Shown here piece by piece: positions 1 through 5,139 of a stretch of DNA of 5,139 nt. The notes under the pieces are model-generated. The model worked only from the letters and a program-made list of their open reading frames with translations. It was not told where the DNA came from and searched no databases. The translations under genes were made by a program, and so were the position numbers. Numbering within the stretch: the stretch's first letter is position 1; each line of letters opens with the position of its first letter. This DNA is from Alphaproteobacteria bacterium (GTDB lineage Bacteria > Pseudomonadota > Alphaproteobacteria > Rickettsiales > UBA3002): contig JAKFUW010000048.1 of NCBI GenBank assembly GCA_021732545.1, positions 1-5,139 on the forward strand, read 5' to 3'.

Positions 1-1028
1 CCGCGATAGCGCAGCCCTTGCGTCCACGCTAAGATGGAGGCAATCGGGTTGGTGGATGTGGGTTTGCCCATTTGGTGTTGGCGGAAATGGCGGGTGACGG
101 TGCCATGTGCCGCTTCGGTTTCCACGGTATTGCCATCGGGGGTGAGCAGCACGGATGTCATCAACCCCAGCGAGCCAAATCCTTGCGCCACCACATCGGA
201 CTGCACATCGCCATCATAGTTTTTGCACGCCCACACAAAGCCGCCTTCGGATTTGATGGCGTATGCCACCAGATCATCGATCAGGCGGTGTTCATAATAA
301 AGCCCCTTAGATTCATAGGCGGCTTTGAATTCAGCCTCATAGATGGTTTGAAAAATATCTTTAAAACGGCCATCATATTTTTTGAGGATGGTGTTTTTGG
401 TCGAAAGCATCACGGGGTAATTTTCGCGCAGAGCAAAGTTGAAAGTGGCACGCGCAAAGCCTTCAATGCTCGATTCGATATTATACATCCCCATTGCCAC
501 GCCCGCTTCTTCAAAATCATAGACCTTGTGGGTGACAGGCGCGCTGCCATCGGCAGGCGTAAAGGTGAAAGAAAGCGTGCCTGGCTTATCGATCAGCAGG
601 TCGGTTGCGCGATATTGATCGCCAAAAGCATGGCGGCCCACGATAATGGGCTTGGTCCAGCCTGATACATAGCGCGGGATATTGTGGCAAACGATGGGCG
701 CACGAAAGATGGTGCCGCCCAAAATGTTGCGGATGGTGCCATTGGGCGATTTCCACATTTGTTTGAGGCCGAATTCTTTGACGCGTACTTCATCGGGGGT
801 GATGGTCGCGCATTTGATGCCTACACCATATTGTTTGATGGCGTGAGCGGCATCGATGGTGATCTGGTCGCTGGTTTCATCGCGTTTTTGGATGGATAAA
901 TCGTAATATTTCAGATCGATATCCAAGAAAGGCACGATTAGTTTTTCTTTGATCGATGCCCAGATGATGCGCGTCATTTCGTCGCCATCGAGTTCGACAA
1001 CCGGTGTTTTTACGGTAATTTTAGCCAT
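1..1028 (-). CDS. icd: NADP-dependent isocitrate dehydrogenase, N-terminal 342 codons (partial)
   Basis: Oxidatively decarboxylates isocitrate to 2-oxoglutarate with NADP+, a cytosolic TCA-cycle step. My reverse-strand translation is open from ATG at 1028 to the window edge. It is of the eukaryote-like homodimeric class: residue numbering matches human IDH1 through about residue 140 and is one less after that. Visible motifs are KSPNGTIRN (93-101; isocitrate-binding S94, N96, R100), R109, GRHAFGDQYRATD (131-143; R132 and Y139), STKNT with K211, the metal ligands D251, D274 and D278, and EAAHGTVTRH (305-314). R313 and H314 are the NADP-specificity pair. The family is about 400 residues long, so roughly 60 are missing off the left edge; this is a window cut, not a truncation. 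A GGGGG run 6 bases upstream may serve as a weak ribosome binding site. A110 replaces the glutamate usual after R109; I see no other oddity. It is transcribed divergently from the gene at 1206. Confidence 0.97.
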   Translation of the reverse strand, partial: MAKITVKTPVVELDGDEMTRIIWASIKEKLIVPFLDIDLKYYDLSIQKRDETSDQITIDAAHAIKQYGVGIKCATITPDEVRVKEFGLKQMWKSPNGTIRNILGGTIFRAPIVCHNIPRYVSGWTKPIIVGRHAFGDQYRATDLLIDKPGTLSFTFTPADGSAPVTHKVYDFEEAGVAMGMYNIESSIEGFARATFNFALRENYPVMLSTKNTILKKYDGRFKDIFQTIYEAEFKAAYESKGLYYEHRLIDDLVAYAIKSEGGFVWACKNYDGDVQSDVVAQGFGSLGLMTSVLLTPDGNTVETEAAHGTVTRHFRQHQMGKPTSTNPIASILAWTQGLRYR

Positions 1029-1073
1029 GCGTGCCCCCAACATTTATAAAGGTGATTTTTGTAGGAAAATCTG

Positions 1074-1102
1074 AGTATAAATCATGACGCAAACACAAGC
1101 AA
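1074..1102 (-). promoter_or_regulatory. Candidate sigma70-type promoter for icd
   Basis: Read on the minus strand, TTGCTT (1097-1102) is followed after exactly 17 bases by TATACT (1074-1079). The -10 matches consensus at 5 of 6 positions and the -35 at 3 of 6. The predicted transcript start near 1067 would give a 5' leader of about 40 bases before the icd ATG. This is motif evidence only. Confidence 0.5.
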
Positions 1103-1144
1103 TATGCACTGCACCATAATAAAATCAGTGGCGTGGATGATTTT

Positions 1145-1171
1145 TTGAAAATTGCCATATTTCTGTAACAT
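1145..1171 (+). promoter_or_regulatory. Weak candidate promoter for the gene at 1206
   Basis: TTGAAA (1145-1150, 5 of 6 to the -35 consensus) is followed after a short 15-base spacer by TAACAT (1166-1171, 4 of 6 to the -10). The short spacer makes this doubtful. The rest of the 177-base divergent region (1029-1205) is AT-rich, and I see no operator-like palindrome or RNA gene in it. Confidence 0.25.
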
Positions 1172-1194
1172 CTCGCTGTTAGAGTGAAACCATG

Positions 1195-1200
1195 AAAGAG
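1195..1200 (+). promoter_or_regulatory. Ribosome binding site deciding the start at ATG 1206
   Basis: AAAGAG ends 5 bases before ATG 1206, a normal purine-rich Shine-Dalgarno spacing. The alternative in-frame start, GTG at 1200, would overlap this site and has no comparable site of its own, so ATG 1206 is preferred. Confidence 0.5.
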
Positions 1201-1205
1201 TGTGT

Positions 1206-2627
1206 ATGGTAGCGATAGATTCACCCAATTCAGCCCCGGTGGCGGCGCACGTTGCTCAGATAAAGCATTATCTGTGGCGCGAGCCCTCATCTGTGCGCGA
1301 GTTGCATGTGCGGCATGATCAGGAATTTCCAACCGCATGGCTGGTGATGGACGAAAAAACAGACCCCGTGCAAATGAAAGCCATTTCGCGCTCGTTAAAG
1401 AGCCAAAGATGGACCGTGGCGGCGGATCGTTTTGAAGGCAAACCTGCCTTGAGGATTCGTGGATTTGAAAATGATAAAGCCTTGCTTGCTGCGCTGAAGA
1501 AATCTAAAGCGATTATTAACGATGCAGATGAGATACATGACGTTGCTAAAGTGGCGGGTAAAGAAGGCCTGGAAGGCCTTAAGCAGTGGGCAAAAGATAA
1601 TTCGATGGTGGCGGCGGGTCTATCCTATCTGGTGGCCGATGGGTTAATTTTTGCATCCGGTGCGGTGCGCAAAGATGCTAACGGCATGGCGCAAGGCCTT
1701 TCCTGGGGGCTAACCAGCGCGATTCTGGCTATTTTTGGTACGCCAGACCCCAAACATCAGATGGAAAAATTATATGCCGATATGAAACGGCATTTTGAAG
1801 AATCGGGCACACCGCCTACGCCTGATCAGCAGCAAATGCTGATGAAATTGCAAGGCCACCCCAATCATTTTACCAATAAATTTACCGATTTTATTTATGA
1901 GTACCCCACTGAAATTTTCAATACCCTGCAAGGCTATGGCGGGATGCAAGGATTTTTGGCGGGCATTAATCAAAAGAAATTTAACCCCACCGATATTTTA
2001 AACCCTAAAGGTCAGCCGAATTATTTTAAAATGGCAGCGGGGCTATGTGTGGCAGGCGGCATGTGGGGTGCCCTTTTGATCCGAGAAGACCCCGAAGCAG
2101 GCATGAGTGATGCCGAAAAAGAACAGAAATTTTTAGATCATTTGGCAGGTAAACCCGAAGCGGCACCTAAAACCATTAGCCCCACACAAAACCCTGTTGA
2201 TTGGGTAAAACAAAAGCCGCTGCGTTTGGCGGGTTATTGCGCGATGATCAATAATTTTTTGGTAGGGATAGGTGCGGTGTTTCACGAGCAACCCGATATT
2301 AATCATTATTTTAAAAGTGGCGGTTCGCGTGAGACGTTGATGAGGGAAATTGGGTTACCAGGAGAGCTTGGAACCCAAGAGGCGCGTATCAATAAAAGCG
2401 GTGATGTGCGTGCTATTTTAGAGATGGATCACAAGAAAGCGGCGCTGGCCAAAATTGACAATGCTCAAATGAAACGGCGTATCGGGGTTAAGTTTGATGC
2501 ATTAAGCCCATTTCCTAATCTTTTGGGAAATTGGCTGTATAGTCTTTCACCCAAAGACCGTAGCGGCACGCTTAAAGAAGCGGGCTATCTGGATGAGCTT
2601 TACACGATGACAGCCAATATGCTTTAA
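1206..2627 (+). CDS. Uncharacterised protein with four hydrophobic segments (473 aa, ends at an in-frame TAA)
   Basis: I do not recognise this family. Residues 1-130 are soluble and basic, with a possible alpha/beta region around 42-90. Hydrophobic stretches lie at about 134-155, 161-178, 275-292 and 339-359, two of them glycine-rich, which suggests membrane association. Charged segments separate them, including a Pro/Gln-rich patch (202-211) and an acidic-to-basic linker (294-336). There is no signal peptide, and I see no enzymatic motif. The reading frame is unambiguous: long, with codon use like its neighbours. The TAA at 2625-2627 is probably not the ancestral end, because the same frame stays open for 85 more codons (see the next entry); the joined product would be about 559 residues. 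The start is ATG 1206, chosen on its ribosome binding site, and GTG 1200 is an alternative. It is divergent from icd, with no evident functional link. Confidence 0.8.
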   Translation: MVAIDSPNSAPVAAHVAQIKHYLWREPSSVRELHVRHDQEFPTAWLVMDEKTDPVQMKAISRSLKSQRWTVAADRFEGKPALRIRGFENDKALLAALKKSKAIINDADEIHDVAKVAGKEGLEGLKQWAKDNSMVAAGLSYLVADGLIFASGAVRKDANGMAQGLSWGLTSAILAIFGTPDPKHQMEKLYADMKRHFEESGTPPTPDQQQMLMKLQGHPNHFTNKFTDFIYEYPTEIFNTLQGYGGMQGFLAGINQKKFNPTDILNPKGQPNYFKMAAGLCVAGGMWGALLIREDPEAGMSDAEKEQKFLDHLAGKPEAAPKTISPTQNPVDWVKQKPLRLAGYCAMINNFLVGIGAVFHEQPDINHYFKSGGSRETLMREIGLPGELGTQEARINKSGDVRAILEMDHKKAALAKIDNAQMKRRIGVKFDALSPFPNLLGNWLYSLSPKDRSGTLKEAGYLDELYTMTANML

Positions 2628-2885
2628 AATGCTCCACCCGAACAACGCGCAGAGCGCTTAAGTAAATTTGCGGGCTTTATGGCGGGGCATAAAGAAATGA
2701 AATCGAGCGTGGATGAAATTATTGCCGCGGTAAATGTGAAGCTGGAACAGCTTGATAATAATCCTTGGGCAACCGCTCTGGAACTGGAGAAAGAAATACC
2801 CGATAATCAGATGCGCGCCATCAGCCATGTCGCCAAGGGTGTGCAAGCCCCTGCCGCATCTATTCCGCACACGCCTGCAATGTAA
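2628..2885 (+). pseudogene. In-frame C-terminal remainder of the 1206 gene, after TAA
   Basis: These 85 codons, ended by TAA at 2883-2885, follow the stop at 2625-2627 in exactly the same frame, with no indel. The text reads on naturally: NML, stop, then NAPPEQRAERLSKFAGFMAG. It is a charged, mostly helical tail (about 35-70) ending in a short Ala/Pro-rich stretch. A single substitution, for example AAA to TAA (Lys to stop), would explain the break. If translated separately, the first in-frame ATG is 2679, 51 bases past the stop, with no convincing ribosome binding site; 2697 is the next. Alternatives are a recent nonsense mutation, stop-codon readthrough, a sequencing substitution, or a separate small gene. 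I favour one disrupted or read-through gene. The chance of 85 stop-free codons in random sequence is roughly (61/64)^85, about 2%. Confidence 0.7.
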
Positions 2886-2925
2886 CGAGCCATATTTTAA
2901 CTTTATTTCTCCGTATTTTACAGTC

Positions 2926-3003
2926 TGTCACCCCGTCTTCATGACGGGGTCTGGCTAGGTTCGTGCATGCAGCTCCAGACCCCGTGACAAGCACGGGGTG
3001 ACG
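2926..3003. repeat. Inverted pair of palindromic (REP/MITE-like) repeats, copies 1 and 2
   Basis: Copy 1 (2926-2954) and copy 2 (2975-3003, inverted) are each 29 bases and match at 23 positions. Each is itself a hairpin: ACCCCGTC (2930-2937) pairs with GACGGGGT (2943-2950), and ACCCCGTG (2979-2986) with CACGGGGT (2992-2999), both with 5-base loops. The loop-closing pair is swapped from C-G to G-C, a compensatory change. The two copies can also pair with each other: 2944-2954 with 2975-2985 (11 bp) and 2927-2936 with 2993-3002 (10 bp). An 8-bp palindrome, TGCATGCA (2964-2971), lies in the spacer. Neither hairpin is followed by a T-run, so these are not typical intrinsic terminators, though they could stabilise an mRNA 3' end. 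Confidence 0.85.
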
Positions 3004-3024
3004 GTCTGGGGGAATATGAAAGTG

Positions 3025-3048
3025 AAACGGGTATATTTACCGTTTTTT
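3025..3048 (+). terminator. Possible weak intrinsic terminator upstream of the small gene
   Basis: AAACGG (3025-3030) can pair with CCGTTT (3040-3045), and an alternative fold uses GGTA (3030-3033) with TACC (3038-3041). A run of six T (3043-3048) overlaps and follows the stem. The stem is short and AT-rich, so termination would be weak. It would separate the 1206 transcript from the gene at 3069. Confidence 0.35.
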
Positions 3049-3058
3049 AAAGCTTATC

Positions 3059-3067
3059 TGGCATAAT
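3059..3067 (+). promoter_or_regulatory. Extended -10 promoter for the small gene
   Basis: TG-G-CATAAT matches the extended -10 form TGnTATAAT at 5 of 6 hexamer positions plus the TG. No good -35 sits at the usual distance (TTTACC at 3036-3041 is 20 bases away), which is tolerated by extended -10 promoters. Transcription would begin near 3074, at or inside the start of the coding region. Confidence 0.45.
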
Positions 3068-3068
3068 C

Positions 3069-3323
3069 ATGGTTATGAATGTTCACAAACAAATCGCCAA
3101 AGCCATCAAACGTGCGGATCGTAGTTATTTTTTTGAAAATTACGATAAGCAGGCGCGGTGCGTGATCGAGTCGCTCGAAAAAGAGGGGTTTATTATCTTG
3201 CCCAAAGAGCCGGATAAGACCGTGCTCAAGCAAGTGGCAGATCGTATTTCAACAGGTAAAATGAAACCCGAAGATCATGTGCGCAATGTGTATCAGACGT
3301 TGTCGGCGTTGATGGCGAAATAG
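3069..3323 (+). CDS. Small hypothetical protein (84 aa)
   Basis: I do not recognise the family. The product is basic and highly charged, with no signal peptide or membrane segment. It reads as helix (about 3-17), a helix with aromatic YFFENYDK (20-27) running to 39, a short strand EGFIILPKEP (39-48), a helix (49-60), then a final helix (67-83) with HVRNVYQTL. This looks like a compact cytosolic helical domain, possibly a binding protein; the function is unknown. The frame has a sensible amino-acid composition and ends in TAG. Start: ATG 3069 or ATG 3075, neither with a clear ribosome binding site; the extended -10 just upstream would place the transcript start near 3074, favouring a leaderless ATG at 3075. 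It is flanked on both sides by inverted pairs of one repeat family and convergent with xerC. Confidence 0.72.
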   Translation: MVMNVHKQIAKAIKRADRSYFFENYDKQARCVIESLEKEGFIILPKEPDKTVLKQVADRISTGKMKPEDHVRNVYQTLSALMAK

Positions 3324-3457
3324 GGGCTAGGGGCTAGGATTTAGCAAACATTGTCACCCTGGTTGCATTAGCACACCGGGGTCTGGTTTTATGACTGTGA
3401 ACCGGATACCGGTGTTGCCCTTCGGTCAAACCGGTATGACAGCTTCCCCTAGCCCCT
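3322..3457. repeat. 12-bp perfect inverted repeat framing the convergent intergenic region
   Basis: AGGGGCTAGGGG (3322-3333) is the exact reverse complement of CCCCTAGCCCCT (3446-3457). The left arm begins inside the TAG stop (3321-3323) of the small gene, and the right arm directly abuts the TAA stop of xerC (3458-3460 on the minus strand). The left arm is partly duplicated in tandem (GGGGCTAGG again at 3330-3338). The two hairpin repeats at 3352-3441 lie inside, so transcripts from either side could fold into a branched structure, plausibly a bidirectional 3' end. Confidence 0.7.
3352..3441. repeat. Inverted pair of palindromic repeats, copies 3 and 4
   Basis: Copy 3 (3352-3386, plus) and copy 4 (3402-3441, inverted) begin with TGTCA and end with TCTGG or TCCGG, like copies 1 and 2. 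Copy 3 folds as ACCCTGGT (3356-3363) with ACCGGGGT (3375-3382), including one G-T wobble, plus an inner TGC/GCA stem. Copy 4 folds as ATACCGGT (3406-3413) with ACCGGTAT (3430-3437), plus an inner TTG/CAA stem. Read in the same orientation, both have a single bulged C at the same junction of the 3' arm (3374, and the base opposite G3414), with different sequences and loop lengths. TTTT follows copy 3 (3387-3390), so weak termination of the small gene is possible. Confidence 0.8.
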
Positions 3458-4423
3458 TTACTCCGCTAGCGGATGCGCGTTCGCATAGGCCTGCATCAGC
3501 CTTGCATGATCGATATGGGTGTAGCGCTGGGTGGTAGACAAGCTCTCATGCCCGAGTAACTCCTGTATGTCGCGCAGATCAGCGCCTTGCGCGAGCAGAT
3601 GCGTGGCAAAGCTGTGGCGAAAGGCATGGGGTGTGGCGGTGGCGGGCAAGCCTGCCAGACTGCGCACATGGCGGATTTGTTTCTGGAAAATCTCTGGCCG
3701 AAGCGTGCCGCCGCGAACCCCCACAAACACCGCCTCATTCGCACCGATGATGTGCGGGCATTCGCGCAGATACTTATCGATGGCTTTGGTCACAACCTTC
3801 AGCAATGGCAGGTCGCGTTGTTTGCGGCCTTTGCCTATCACGCGCAAAGACATTTGGGCGCGATTGATATCACATCCGCGCACATTCAGTGCCTCGCTGA
3901 TGCGCAAGCCGCAACCATAAATCAGCAACAGCAAGGCGGTGTCGCGCAGTCCCACCCAATCATCCACTTGCAGCGCACCGATTAAATCCACCGATTGCAG
4001 CGACTGATGATCGGTGAGTGCCTTGGGCAGCGCCTTATCGAGTCGTGGGATTTTGATGTTAAAAATCGCTTCATTTACCAATGCATGCTCGCGTTCCAGA
4101 GAGCGATAGACGTGTCGCAATGATGATAATGCGCGCGCGGTGGAAGGCTTGCTATAGCCTTGTTTGCTGCGCCACGCCAGCCATGCTCGAAACTCCTGAA
4201 TCGTCGCATCGCTTAACGCATACAGTGAAATGGCTTCACCGCGATGCGCGGCAAAAAAATTCAAAAAAGCAACTAAATCGCTGTGATAGGCGGTGATGGT
4301 TTGGGGCGATGCACGCTTGATGTGGGTGAGCCATTCAAGCCACCCTGCAAGAGCCGTGCGCAGATCGTCAGTCACGGGCAGGCCGTTTAGAGTAATGCCT
4401 CGATCTCGTTTTCGTTCAGACAT
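3458..4423 (-). CDS. xerC: Tyrosine recombinase XerC
   Basis: Site-specific recombinase that, with XerD, acts at dif to resolve chromosome dimers before cell division. The 321 residues are close to the usual 300 or so. The N-terminal SAM-like DNA-binding core domain covers about 20-110 (WLEWLTHIKRASPQTITAY, then a helix bundle), and the catalytic domain about 135-315. All active-site residues are present: R174 in GCGLRISEAL, K198 in VIGKGRKQRDLPL, H266 and R269 in PHAFRHSFATHLL, H292 in LLGHESLSTTQRYTH, and the nucleophile Y301. The start at ATG 4423 is supported by TTAAGG (4432-4437) 8 bases upstream. The gene begins 37 bp inside the end of the DUF484 gene, implying translational coupling. 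XerC rather than XerD is chosen from the DUF484 neighbour and length, so the paralogue call is less certain than the family call. There are no signs that it belongs to an integron or phage. Confidence 0.93.
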   Translation of the reverse strand: MSERKRDRGITLNGLPVTDDLRTALAGWLEWLTHIKRASPQTITAYHSDLVAFLNFFAAHRGEAISLYALSDATIQEFRAWLAWRSKQGYSKPSTARALSSLRHVYRSLEREHALVNEAIFNIKIPRLDKALPKALTDHQSLQSVDLIGALQVDDWVGLRDTALLLLIYGCGLRISEALNVRGCDINRAQMSLRVIGKGRKQRDLPLLKVVTKAIDKYLRECPHIIGANEAVFVGVRGGTLRPEIFQKQIRHVRSLAGLPATATPHAFRHSFATHLLAQGADLRDIQELLGHESLSTTQRYTHIDHARLMQAYANAHPLAE

Positions 4424-5133
4424 TGATTCAGCCTTAAAGCCACCACTTCTGATAGAAAATGTAACAGATCCACCGCCTGATGACCATGGAAACGCCCGAC
4501 ATCGCGTACGCCAAACGCTAAAATTCCCACCCGATCGATCTTATCGAGATAGATTCGCAACAGCGCGCACGATTGCACCAGATTTGAGCATTCGGCAAAA
4601 ATCTCATCATAGCCATAGGGCGGGTCATTTTGAGTGTCGCTGGCCAGCAGCGTTTGCCGCCCTGTGCCCAACGCCATATCGACGGTGTCGAGCGGTAAAA
4701 AACACAAGCCCGAATGGCTGTGCTCGCCGTAAGTCGCTTCATAGAGTTCGGCGATATCCGATTCGAGCGCGATGCGCACCACATCCACATCGAAAAATCG
4801 CGCCAAATCGATGGTGAGCGTTTCGAGCAATTGCTCGAGATCGCGTGATTTTAAAATCTGCAACACCGCCTGATGCACTTGCGATTGCACCGACATATTA
4901 TCGCGGGCCGAACCCAAAAGGCCGTTGAATTTATCTTTGAGGTCCTGCATATTTTGCTGCAACGAACCCATCGCAAAGCGTTGAAAGTCAAGCACATTGC
5001 GCCCCATTTTTTGCTCAGGCGGGGTGAGCACTTCGAGCAATTGCGGGTGTTTGCGCAAAAACTCCGGATGCGCCGACAGATAGGCAAAGACCTGCTGCTC
5101 ATCCAGCGCGTGATCTGGTTTAGCAGGGGTCAC
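4387..5133 (-). CDS. DUF484 family protein (GAF-like), 5' end near the window edge
   Basis: A cytosolic protein of the DUF484 family, commonly found just upstream of xerC in proteobacteria; its biochemical role is not established. The N-terminal signature is clear: VFAYLSAHPEFLRKHPQLLE (15-34), then LTPPEQ and GRNVLDFQRFAM (44-55). A likely coiled-coil helix follows (about 55-78), then a GAF-like domain (about 85-240) ending in RVGILAFGVRDVGRFHGHQA (201-220) and DLLHFLSEVVALRLNQCL (222-239). The length (248) is typical. The start taken is GTG 5133, but the frame stays open through the two remaining codons (5134-5139), so a start a little further upstream, outside the window, cannot be excluded. 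Its last 37 bp overlap xerC, which argues for a shared transcript entering from the right edge and coupled expression. Confidence 0.9.
   Translation of the reverse strand: MTPAKPDHALDEQQVFAYLSAHPEFLRKHPQLLEVLTPPEQKMGRNVLDFQRFAMGSLQQNMQDLKDKFNGLLGSARDNMSVQSQVHQAVLQILKSRDLEQLLETLTIDLARFFDVDVVRIALESDIAELYEATYGEHSHSGLCFLPLDTVDMALGTGRQTLLASDTQNDPPYGYDEIFAECSNLVQSCALLRIYLDKIDRVGILAFGVRDVGRFHGHQAVDLLHFLSEVVALRLNQCLNENEIEALL
4432..4437 (-). promoter_or_regulatory. Ribosome binding site of xerC, inside the DUF484 gene
   Basis: On the minus strand TTAAGG lies 8 bases before ATG 4423, within the coding end of the DUF484 gene. It fixes the xerC start and supports reinitiation or coupling after DUF484 translation. 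Confidence 0.55.
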
Positions 5134-5139
5134 AAAGAC

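Noticed and set aside
72..665. A 197-codon plus-strand open frame, with others nearby, across the left end
   Set aside because: It lies antisense to icd, whose minus-strand translation is unmistakable over the whole stretch. It is a shadow frame.
1192..1212. Six-codon mini-ORF (MKECVW) overlapping the start of the 1206 gene
   Set aside because: It has no separate ribosome binding site and no attenuator-like structure follows it. It is probably chance.
1563..1579. Repeated GAAGGCCT making an inverted and direct repeat
   Set aside because: It lies within coding sequence and encodes a simple EGLEGL run; no regulatory role is apparent.
2625..2627. TAA reassigned to an amino acid in this organism
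   Set aside because: TAA also ends xerC, the DUF484 gene and the continued frame at 2885, so it is used as a normal stop.
2629..2661. ATG just after the internal TAA, in the +1 frame
   Set aside because: It encodes only 10 codons before a stop, so it cannot restart the C-terminal part of the gene.
3322..3338. G-quadruplex from the GGGGCTAGGGGCTAGG run
   Set aside because: Only three G-tracts are present, the last of two bases, so an intramolecular quadruplex is not supported.
2926..3441. CRISPR array
   Set aside because: The copies are in inverted pairs, differ in length and sequence, and are not separated by regular spacers; no cas genes are present.
2921..3460. A dif site or phage attachment site linked to xerC
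   Set aside because: I see no 28-bp dif-like sequence with XerC and XerD half-sites, and xerC here looks like a housekeeping gene beside DUF484.
3531..3985. Plus-strand open frames of 129 and 132 codons
   Set aside because: They are antisense to xerC, which has every catalytic residue on the minus strand.

Overview
The window looks like chromosomal DNA of an alphaproteobacterium of moderate, roughly balanced GC content. The evidence is a eukaryote-type NADP-dependent isocitrate dehydrogenase, a DUF484 gene overlapping a xerC recombinase gene (a familiar alphaproteobacterial pairing), and intergenic palindromes of the TGTCA...TCTGG kind. The order cannot be named with confidence; a Micavibrio-like or Rhodospirillales-like lineage is only a guess.

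Layout. 1-1028 (minus) is the N-terminal 342 codons of icd, whose C-terminus lies beyond the left edge. 1029-1205 is a divergent promoter region with a good sigma70-type promoter for icd and a weak candidate for the rightward gene. 1206-2885 (plus) is one long reading frame for an unrecognised protein with four hydrophobic segments. It is interrupted at 2625-2627 by an in-frame TAA, after which 85 more codons continue in the same frame. 2886-3068 holds an inverted pair of palindromic repeats, a possible small terminator and an extended -10 promoter. 3069-3323 (plus) is an 84-residue protein of unknown function. 3324-3457 is a convergent intergenic region made of a second inverted pair of the same palindrome family, enclosed in a perfect 12-bp inverted repeat. 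3458-4423 (minus) is xerC with all six catalytic residues. 4387-5133 (minus) is a DUF484/GAF-like protein whose end overlaps the start of xerC by 37 bp, suggesting a translationally coupled operon that enters from the right edge.

How the genes relate. icd is a TCA-cycle gene, and xerC resolves chromosome dimers with its DUF484 partner gene upstream. The rightward genes between them are orphans. The most unusual points are the single in-frame stop inside an otherwise intact orphan gene, and the four diverged copies of one hairpin family flanking the small gene. The copies show compensatory base changes and, in two of them, a conserved bulged C.
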